Position numbers and translations under genes: made by a program
Part shown: piece after piece, positions 1-6,096 of the stretch
Layout: the number at the start of each line of letters is the position of its first letter
How positions within the stretch are numbered: the stretch's first letter is position 1
Notes under the pieces: generated by a model
Database searches by the model: none
Seen by the model: the letters and a program-made list of their open reading frames with translations, nothing else
Told to the model about the DNA's origin: nothing
Assembly: GCA_005893365.1 (NCBI GenBank)
Contig: VBPB01000065.1
Coordinates: 13,780-25,404, forward strand
Direction of reading: 5' to 3'
Length of the DNA: 11,625 nucleotides
Origin: Candidatus Eiseniibacteriota bacterium
GTDB taxonomy: Bacteria > Eisenbacteria > RBG-16-71-46

Positions 1-65
1 CCGGTCGCCGCGGCGCGCGCCCTGCCGCAGATTGCGCTCGCGACGCACCCGAATCGGCGGCCACC

Positions 66-74
66 AAGGAGGAG
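66..74 (+). promoter_or_regulatory. Strong ribosome binding site of the ABC ATPase gene
   Basis: AAGGAGGAG lies 4 bases before the ATG at 79 and is an essentially perfect Shine-Dalgarno sequence. It fixes the start of the ATPase gene. Bases 1-65 hold no recognisable gene. They may be the 3' end of an upstream gene (frames 1 and 3 are open through this stretch), but there is too little sequence to say. Confidence 0.85.
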
Positions 75-78
75 CACG

Positions 79-744
79 ATGATCCGACTGCGCTCGGTCA
101 CGAAGACGTTCGAGACGCCCGCGGGCGCCTTCGCCGCGCTGCGCGGCGTCGACCTGGACATCGCGGCGGGCGAGTTCACCGCCATCGTCGGCCGGTCGGG
201 GAGCGGGAAATCCACCCTGCTCAACCTGATGGCCGGCATCGACCGGCCGAGCGCCGGGACGGTCGCCGTGGGCGAGGCGACGCTCGACACCCTGAGCAAC
301 GACCGGCTGGCCTCGTGGCGCGGGCGGGCGGTCGGCATCGTGTTCCAGTTCTTCCAGCTCCTCCCCACGCTGACGGCGGCCGAGAACGTCATGCTGCCGA
401 TGGATTTCGCGGGCACGATCCGGCCGGCCGAGCGGCGCCGGCGGGCACTCGAGCTGCTCGCGCGCGTGGACGTGCCCGAGCAGGCCGACAAGCTGCCGGC
501 GACCCTATCGGGCGGCCAGCAGCAGCGCGTGGCGATCGCGCGCGCGCTGGCCAACGACCCGCCCATCCTGCTGGCCGACGAGCCGACCGGGAACCTCGAC
601 TCGGCGACCGGCGCCGACATCCTGCGCCTGCTGGGCGAGCTGTCGGCCGCCGGCAAGACCGTGGTGCTGGTCACGCACGAGCGCGGCGCGCTCGACGGCA
701 CCACCCGCACCGTGACGCTGGCCGACGGCCGCGTGGTGTCGTGA
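79..744 (+). CDS. ABC transporter ATP-binding protein, LolD/MacB type
   Basis: The 221-residue cytoplasmic ATPase subunit would power an FtsX/MacB-type transporter, hydrolysing ATP to drive mechanical transmission across the inner membrane (lipoprotein release, or export of peptides or small molecules). Visible motifs are Walker A GRSGSGKST (residues 38-46), Q-loop Q90, signature LSGGQ (143-147), Walker B ILLADE (163-168) with the following PTGNLDS typical of the LolD/MacB/FtsE group, and H-loop H200. The length is normal for a stand-alone LolD-like subunit. The ATG follows a near-perfect ribosome binding site. The stop codon overlaps the GTG of the permease gene (GTGA at 741-744), so the two are translationally coupled and form one transporter. 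No membrane-fusion partner is visible; one could lie upstream of the window. Family assignment is secure, the substrate is unknown. Confidence 0.96.
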   Translation: MIRLRSVTKTFETPAGAFAALRGVDLDIAAGEFTAIVGRSGSGKSTLLNLMAGIDRPSAGTVAVGEATLDTLSNDRLASWRGRAVGIVFQFFQLLPTLTAAENVMLPMDFAGTIRPAERRRRALELLARVDVPEQADKLPATLSGGQQQRVAIARALANDPPILLADEPTGNLDSATGADILRLLGELSAAGKTVVLVTHERGALDGTTRTVTLADGRVVS

Positions 745-3119
745 TCGCCCCGCGCTGGCGCAAGGTCCTGCGCGACACCTTCGGGCAGCGCGGCCGCTCG
801 CTGCTGGCGGTGCTGGCCATGGCGGCGGGCGTGTTCGAGATCACCACCATGGTGCACGAGTACGCGCTGCTCGAGCCCGCGCTCCATGGCATGTACGCCC
901 GCACGCGCCCGGCCTCGGCCACGCTGCTGGTGGACCGCGTGAGCGACGCGCTGGTGGACTCGGTGCGTTGCATGCCGGGCGTGGGCGACGCCGAGGCCCG
1001 GCCGGTGATCGTGGCGCGGGTGCGGGTCGGGCCGGACGAATGGGTACCGGCGCGGCTCCAGGTGGTGCGCGACTTCGGCGCCCAGCGCCTCGACACCTTC
1101 GAGCCCGACCACGGCGCCTGGCCGCCGGGACCGGACGACGTGCTGCTCGAGCGCACCGCGCTGCGCGTGGCCAAGGTCGGCATCGGCGCCACCCTCGCGC
1201 TCAGGATCGAGGGCACGGCGGACCGCAGCGTGCGCGTCGCCGGCACGGTGCACGCGGCGGGGCTCCCCCCCGCGTGGATGGAGCACATGGTGCCGGGCTT
1301 CGTGGCCTGGAACTCGTCGCTGCGCGAAGGCGGCGTCGAGTCCGCCCAGATCCGGATGGTGGTGGCCGACCATCCGCTCGAGGAGGGGCACATCCGGGAG
1401 GTGGCCGACTCGGTGCGGACCCGGCTCGAGCGCTTGGGCCACACCGTCACGCGCGTCACCGTGCCTCCGCCCGGCCGGCACCCGCATGCCGATCAGATGG
1501 AGGCGTTCCTCTTCCTGCTCCTCGCCTTCGGCATCCTGAGCTTCGCCCTGAGCGCGGTGCTGGTGGCCAGCATGATGCACGCGCTGATGGCCGAGCAGGT
1601 GCGCCAGGTCGGGATGATGAAGGCGATCGGCGCCACCGACCGGCAGGTGGCGGGGCTCTACCTGGGCCAGATCGCCCTGCTCGCGGCCGGCGCCCTGATC
1701 GTCGGCGTCCCGCCCGGGCTCCTGGCCGGACGCACGTTCGCGGTGTTCGCCGCCGGCGTCCTCAACACCGACGTGAGCGGCGCCCCGTTCCCGCTCTGGG
1801 GTGTCGCCGTGGTGGCCTTCATCGGGTTCGTGGTCCCGCCGCTCGTGGCCCTGGGCCCGGTGCGCCGGGCCGCCCGCATCCCGGTGCGCGAGGCGCTGGC
1901 CGACGATCCGCCCGCACCCCGCCTCGGCGGGCGCCGGATGCGCGGCCTCGAAGGCCTCGCCTGGCTGCCGCGGCCGCTGCGGCTCACGCTGCGCGCCACG
2001 TTCTCGCGCCGCCTCCGGCTGGCGCTGACCGTGGGCATGCTCGCCGTGGGCGGGGCCACCTTCATGTCGGCGCTCAACGTCTCGAGCGCGTGGCTCCGGG
2101 CGGTCAACGACGACTTCGGCCGCCGGCACTACGATCTCGCGGTCGGGCTCGACCAGCCGCAGCCGGTCGCGGCGGTCGCCGCGGCGCTGGCCGCGGTGCC
2201 GGAGGTCGAGCGGGCCGAGTACTGGCCGGCCGCCTCGCCCTACCTCGTGGGACCCGGCGGGGTCGCCACCCGCACCGTGAGCCTGGTCGGGCCCGACCCG
2301 GGGTCGCGGTTGCTCGACCTCGCGCTGGCCCGCGGCCGGTGGCTCGCTCCCGGCGACCGGCACACCGCGGTCGTCAACGGCGCGGTGCTCGCGTTGGATC
2401 CCGACCTCGCCGTCGGCGACTCGGTGCGGGTGCGCCTGCGCGGGCGCACCGAGGCGTTCCAAATCGTCGGCATCGCCCGCGAGCTGACGCCGATGGCCTC
2501 CGTGTACGCGCCGCGCGCCGACGTGCTCGCCGCCACCGGGCAGCACGACGACGAGGCGCGCTCGCTGCGGATCGTGACCCGAGCCCACGACGACGCGGGT
2601 GAGCGCGCGGCGGCCCGCGCGCTCGAGCGGGAGTTCGAGCGGCGCGAGCTCCCGGTGACCGGCCTGATGCGGATGCGCGACGCCCGCCAGGGCATCCTCG
2701 ATCACCTGGTCATCATCTGGAGCGTGCTGGCCGCCGCGGCACTGGTGGTGGTCGTGGTCGGCGGCCTCGGCCTCACCTCGATGCTCACGCTGGGCGTGGT
2801 GCAGCGCACGCGCGAGATCGGGATCCTGGCCGCGATCGGGGCGACGCCGACGGCGATCGCCCGGGACGTGTGGATCGAGGCCCTGGTGATCGGCGCCTTG
2901 AGCTGGGTGGTGGCGGTCGCGCTGGCGGCACCGCTCAGCTGGGGGCTCGAGACCGCGTGCGGGAACATCTTCTTCAAGACTGGGCTCGGCTTCCACGTGT
3001 CGCCGCTCGCCACCGGCGGCTGGCTGGCCCTGGTCCTGGTGCTGGCTTCGATCAGCAGCTTCCTCCCCGCGCGGCGCGCCGCGCGGCTCACCGTGCGCGA
3101 GGCGCTGAGTCATGCGTGA
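741..3119 (+). CDS. ABC transporter permease with two FtsX domains (MacB/LolC-like)
   Basis: This inner-membrane permease of 792 residues pairs with the upstream ATPase. The frame is open upstream to an ATG at 315, but that stretch lies inside the ATPase gene; the GTG at 741 forms a GTGA overlap with the ATPase stop and is the natural start. The protein is an internal duplication. Each half has a TM helix, a periplasmic region and a three-helix FtsX block. Hydrophobic segments are at about 18-38, 255-285, 311-332, 352-372, 427-450, 655-685, 714-736 and 761-780. Both FtsX blocks carry the cytoplasmic coupling motif: VRQVGMMKAIGAT near the end of TM2 and TREIGILAAIGAT in the second half. Both halves end in the same pattern, RRAARIPVREAL and RRAARLTVREAL. 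Eight TMs and about 790 residues match tandem-FtsX exporters rather than the four-TM MacB or LolC. The cargo cannot be told from sequence. Confidence 0.93.
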   Translation: MIAPRWRKVLRDTFGQRGRSLLAVLAMAAGVFEITTMVHEYALLEPALHGMYARTRPASATLLVDRVSDALVDSVRCMPGVGDAEARPVIVARVRVGPDEWVPARLQVVRDFGAQRLDTFEPDHGAWPPGPDDVLLERTALRVAKVGIGATLALRIEGTADRSVRVAGTVHAAGLPPAWMEHMVPGFVAWNSSLREGGVESAQIRMVVADHPLEEGHIREVADSVRTRLERLGHTVTRVTVPPPGRHPHADQMEAFLFLLLAFGILSFALSAVLVASMMHALMAEQVRQVGMMKAIGATDRQVAGLYLGQIALLAAGALIVGVPPGLLAGRTFAVFAAGVLNTDVSGAPFPLWGVAVVAFIGFVVPPLVALGPVRRAARIPVREALADDPPAPRLGGRRMRGLEGLAWLPRPLRLTLRATFSRRLRLALTVGMLAVGGATFMSALNVSSAWLRAVNDDFGRRHYDLAVGLDQPQPVAAVAAALAAVPEVERAEYWPAASPYLVGPGGVATRTVSLVGPDPGSRLLDLALARGRWLAPGDRHTAVVNGAVLALDPDLAVGDSVRVRLRGRTEAFQIVGIARELTPMASVYAPRADVLAATGQHDDEARSLRIVTRAHDDAGERAAARALEREFERRELPVTGLMRMRDARQGILDHLVIIWSVLAAAALVVVVVGGLGLTSMLTLGVVQRTREIGILAAIGATPTAIARDVWIEALVIGALSWVVAVALAAPLSWGLETACGNIFFKTGLGFHVSPLATGGWLALVLVLASISSFLPARRAARLTVREALSHA

Positions 3120-3163
3120 CCCTAGGCCTCGCGACCCTTCCACCCCCACCCCGAGGTGATGCC

Positions 3164-3652
3164 ATGAGCCATGCCCTGTCGTCCGCCGTCCTCTGCTCGC
3201 TGCTGCTGGGAGCCGCCGTCGCCACGGCCGAGACCAGGCCCGCGCCCTCGGCGACGGCCCCCGCCGCCCACGCGGCGGATCGTCACGACGCCGATCGTGA
3301 GGGCTGGCCCGACACCCGCGTCGGGGAGCTCGCCCGCGGCTGGGTCTCGGCGTTCTCGGTCGGGCCGGACTCGATGAAGGCTTTCATCACCCACCACCTC
3401 GCGGCGAGCAGCCTCGCCAGCAAGGGCGTGGCGCAGCGGGTCGAGCGCTACCTCGACCTGCGCGAGAAGTACGGCACGCTCACGCTCGTCTCGGTGGTCA
3501 AGGCGGAGGGCCCGAAGCTGACGGCGAAGCTCATGGCCTCGGATGCCACGAGCCACGAGTTCGTCTTCACCGCCCAGGACGAGGCGCCCTACCAGCTCCT
3601 GTCCGTGGGCATCATGGAGCCGGGCCACTTCGGCCACATGTTCGGACACTGA
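3164..3652 (+). CDS. Small secreted protein of unknown function
   Basis: The product is 162 residues. The ATG at 3164 has a GAGG ribosome binding site 7 bases upstream. Residues 1-22 form a classical Sec signal peptide (MSHALSS, a Leu/Val core, then ATA before Glu23). A low-complexity Ala/Pro/His/Asp linker follows (about 24-45), then a compact domain (about 48-150) with GWVSAFS, a Tyr-Leu-Asp-Leu-Arg motif and alternating strands. The pattern recalls the small NTF2/SnoaL-like or peptidase-accessory domains found at the N-terminus of secreted serine hydrolases, but no catalytic part is present; this resemblance is from memory and tentative. The C-terminus is GHFGHMFGH, with three His and a possible metal site. 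It starts 44 bases after the permease gene on the same strand and is probably co-transcribed, which would make it a periplasmic or exported companion of the transporter. Confidence 0.78.
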   Translation: MSHALSSAVLCSLLLGAAVATAETRPAPSATAPAAHAADRHDADREGWPDTRVGELARGWVSAFSVGPDSMKAFITHHLAASSLASKGVAQRVERYLDLREKYGTLTLVSVVKAEGPKLTAKLMASDATSHEFVFTAQDEAPYQLLSVGIMEPGHFGHMFGH

Positions 3653-3656
3653 GCGC

Positions 3657-3681
3657 GGGCGGGGACCCGGGGCGACCGCCC
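3657..3681. terminator. Possible bidirectional terminator hairpin between convergent genes
   Basis: GGGCGG (3657-3662) pairs with CCGCCC (3676-3681) in the 42-base gap between two convergent stop codons (TGA at 3650-3652, and the minus-strand TAG at 3695-3697). The position suits a shared terminator, but there is no T-run on either side, and such a short GC stem could occur by chance in this base composition. Confidence 0.25.
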
Positions 3682-3694
3682 CACTCCCAGCCCG

Positions 3695-5980
3695 CTAGAC
3701 GCCGTCCAGTCCCACGCGCCTCACCATCGCGGCGTGCCGCGGGTCGTGACGGATGGGATCGAGGCGCGGGTGGACGCGGAGGAAGACCAGGCCGGTCGCG
3801 CCCTCGTCGAATGCGGTCTCCAGCCACCGGAACGCCTCCTCGACGTCGCCGAGGCTCGCGTGGAGCGCCGCGATCCCCCACGCCGAGACCACCCGTTGCG
3901 CCCGGGCGGCCTCGAGCTCGGCGAGGATACGGCGCGCGGCGTCGCGGTGGCCCATGCTCGCCTCGAGGTGCGCGAGCCCGAAGGAAGGTCCGGCCACGGT
4001 GCCCGCCAACCGCCGGCCCTCCTCGTACTGCGCGCGCGCCTCGTCGAACTGCCCGAGCGCCTCGAGCGAGCGGGCCAGGTCGGTGTGGGCGCCGTCGAAG
4101 CGCGGGTCGAGCTCGATCGCCTTGCGATAGTACGCGACCGACTTCTCGTACTCGCGCGCGTAATAGTGGGCGTCGCCCACGGTGGTGTGGATGATCATCG
4201 AGAGCGGGTCCAGGCTCAGCGCCTTGAGCATGGTCGCCTGCGCCGCGGCGTGGCGCTCGGTGCAGTAGTAGATGCGTCCGAGGACGGTGTGGGCCGAGGT
4301 CAATCCGGGGTTCAGCTCGATGGCGCGCTCCAGCATCCGCACGCTGCCCTTGAGATCGCCCTGGCCCGACTCGAGCCAGCCCAGCTCGGCGTAGCCCTGG
4401 GCGAGCGTGTCGTCCAGCTCCAGCGCCCGGCGGGCCGCGGCGCGCGCGGCCGCGAACGCCTCGGCCGGCGACGCCATGCCGCGGCTCGCGCGCACGTTGT
4501 GGCAGTGGGCGACCCCCGCCCAGGCCGGCGCGAAGTCGGGATCGAGCTCCAGCGCCCGCTGGAAGTGGCGCAGGCTCAGCTCGATCGCCTGCGGCGAGGT
4601 CGCCTCCGCGGTGTGCTGGCCCTTGAGGTATTCGATGTGGGCCTCGGGGTTGACCGCCTGGCGCCTGGCGAGCCGCTTCGCCTCGCGCGGGGTCACGCGC
4701 AGCGCGATCTCGCCCGCCACCTTGGCGGCCACCTCGCTCTGCATGTCGAGCACGTCCTCGAGGTCCCGGTCGTAGCGGTCGCTCCACAGCGTCGCGTCGC
4801 GCCGCGCGGAGACCAGCTGGACGCTGATGCGCACCCGCTGGCCCAGGAGCAGGGCCGAGCCCTCGAGGACGGCATCGACGTTCAGCTCGCGCGCGATGTC
4901 GGGCAGCGCCTTGTGGACGCCCTTGTAGCGCATCGCGCTGGTGCGCGAGATGACGCGCAGGTCCTTGAGGCGCGAGAGATCGGAGATCAGCGCCTCGGTC
5001 ATGCCGTCGACGAAGTACTCCTGGGCCGGGTCGTGCGAGACGTTCTCGAGCGGCAGCACCGCGAGCGAGCGGATGACCTCGTCCGGGGGCGCGGGCGCGC
5101 CGGTGGCACCGCGCTCCAGCGAGCGCTGCAGCAGGCGCAGCTCCTGCACCACCTCGCGCGCCGCCCGGTAGCGATCGCGCCGCTCCTTCTCGAGGCAGCG
5201 GGCGACGATGCGGCTCAGCTCCTCGGGCAGCTCGGGGCGCAGGCGCGAGACCGGCTCCGGCGTGTCGCGGAGGATGGCGGAGCCGACGTCGGCGAGGGTC
5301 GCCCCCGCGAACGGGCGCCGCCCGGTCGCCAACTCGTAGATGACGATCCCGAGGGCGAACAGGTCGGTGCCGGCATCGGCCGCCTCGCCGCGGACCTGCT
5401 CGGGCGCCATGTACGGCACGGTGCCCACCACCTGCCCGGCCAGCGAGAGCGGGGCCGCCCTCGTCGGCAGCGCGCTGTCGGAGGTCACCGGGTCCGGCGT
5501 CGGTGTCCCCTTGGCCAGGCCGAAGTCCAGCACCTTGACCCGGCCCTCGGGCGTCACCATCACGTTGCCCGGCTTGAGATCGCGGTGGACGACGCCGCGC
5601 TCGTGCGCCGCCTCCAGGGCGTCGGCGAGCGGGATCGAGAGCTCCAGCAGGCGCGCGAGCGCCAGGCCACCCGGCACCACCAGCCGATCCAGGCTCTGGC
5701 CTTCGACCAGCTCCATGGTGATGAACCGCACGCCGCCTTGGTCCTCCACCGAGAAGAGCGTGACGATGTTGGGATGGTTGAGCCCGGCCACGGTGCGGGC
5801 CTCGCGCTCGAAGCGCGCCAGCCGGTCCGGCGACGAGGCGAGCGGCGTCGGGAGCACCTTCACCGCCACCTCGCGGCCGAGGCGCGCGTCCCGGGCGCGA
5901 TAGACCTCGCCCATGCCGCCGGCCCCCAACGGGGCGACGATCTCGTAGATGCCGAGGCGGGTGCCGGGGGCGAGCGACAT
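3695..5980 (-). CDS. Serine/threonine protein kinase with FlgO-like domain and TPR repeats
   Basis: This is a 761-residue Hanks-type kinase. The kinase domain (about 11-285) has the Gly-rich loop LGAGGMGEVY (18-27), VAVK with ATP-binding K41, the C-helix Glu (E60), catalytic loop HRDLKPGN (132-139), DFG (152-154) and APE (192-194), so it should be active. Residues 304-425 form a FlgO/TolB-N-like domain (LAVLPLENVS, YFVDGMTEALISDLSRL, RTSAMRYKG, LWSDRYDRDL), the same block seen before TPRs in some bacterial adenylate cyclases. TPR-like helical repeats fill about 440-745 (for example AIELDPRFDGAHTDLARSLEALG). I see no transmembrane segment, so it is probably cytosolic and binds partners through the TPRs. 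The ATG at 5980 starts exactly at the kinase fold; no clear Shine-Dalgarno precedes it. It lies 115 bases downstream of the FG-GAP gene on the same strand. Its targets are unknown. Confidence 0.95.
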   Translation of the reverse strand: MSLAPGTRLGIYEIVAPLGAGGMGEVYRARDARLGREVAVKVLPTPLASSPDRLARFEREARTVAGLNHPNIVTLFSVEDQGGVRFITMELVEGQSLDRLVVPGGLALARLLELSIPLADALEAAHERGVVHRDLKPGNVMVTPEGRVKVLDFGLAKGTPTPDPVTSDSALPTRAAPLSLAGQVVGTVPYMAPEQVRGEAADAGTDLFALGIVIYELATGRRPFAGATLADVGSAILRDTPEPVSRLRPELPEELSRIVARCLEKERRDRYRAAREVVQELRLLQRSLERGATGAPAPPDEVIRSLAVLPLENVSHDPAQEYFVDGMTEALISDLSRLKDLRVISRTSAMRYKGVHKALPDIARELNVDAVLEGSALLLGQRVRISVQLVSARRDATLWSDRYDRDLEDVLDMQSEVAAKVAGEIALRVTPREAKRLARRQAVNPEAHIEYLKGQHTAEATSPQAIELSLRHFQRALELDPDFAPAWAGVAHCHNVRASRGMASPAEAFAAARAAARRALELDDTLAQGYAELGWLESGQGDLKGSVRMLERAIELNPGLTSAHTVLGRIYYCTERHAAAQATMLKALSLDPLSMIIHTTVGDAHYYAREYEKSVAYYRKAIELDPRFDGAHTDLARSLEALGQFDEARAQYEEGRRLAGTVAGPSFGLAHLEASMGHRDAARRILAELEAARAQRVVSAWGIAALHASLGDVEEAFRWLETAFDEGATGLVFLRVHPRLDPIRHDPRHAAMVRRVGLDGV

Positions 5981-5986
5981 GCCGGC

Positions 5987-5992
5987 AATCTA
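5987..5992 (-). promoter_or_regulatory. Possible -10 element for a leaderless kinase transcript
   Basis: On the minus strand, TAGATT lies 6 bases before the kinase ATG, and no Shine-Dalgarno is present. A TANNNT-type -10 at this distance is the arrangement of leaderless mRNAs. There is no recognisable -35 at 6010-6015, so this is weak. Confidence 0.25.
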
Positions 5993-6059
5993 CCGCACCG
6001 GAGCCCGCGGCCGCTGCGTCGCGCCGCGGTGGCGGCGGGGCGGGCGGCCGCGCGTGCGC

Positions 6060-6096
6060 GACGCGCGGTCGCGTGACGCGCGGTCGCGTGACGCGC
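6060..6096. repeat. 15-bp tandem repeat, about 2.5 copies, each self-complementary
   Basis: The unit GACGCGCGGTCGCGT occurs at 6060-6074 and 6075-6089, and its first 7 bases recur at 6090-6096, touching the stop codon of the FG-GAP gene (TAG, minus strand, 6096-6098). Inside each unit ACGCG pairs with CGCGT around a 4-base loop, so the array can form two small adjacent hairpins directly after the stop codon. A role in 3'-end formation or mRNA stability is possible. It occupies part of the 115-bp gap between the FG-GAP and kinase genes. Confidence 0.7.

Noticed and set aside
968..2602. 544-codon open frame overlapping the permease on the same strand
   Set aside because: Arg/Gly/Ala-rich out-of-frame reading with no TM or domain signal; the permease frame explains the DNA.
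3734..6076. 780-codon open frame opposite the kinase gene
   Set aside because: Arg/Ala/Gly/Val-rich with no domain pattern; it exactly shadows the kinase gene, which has full motifs. Long antisense frames are expected at this GC content.
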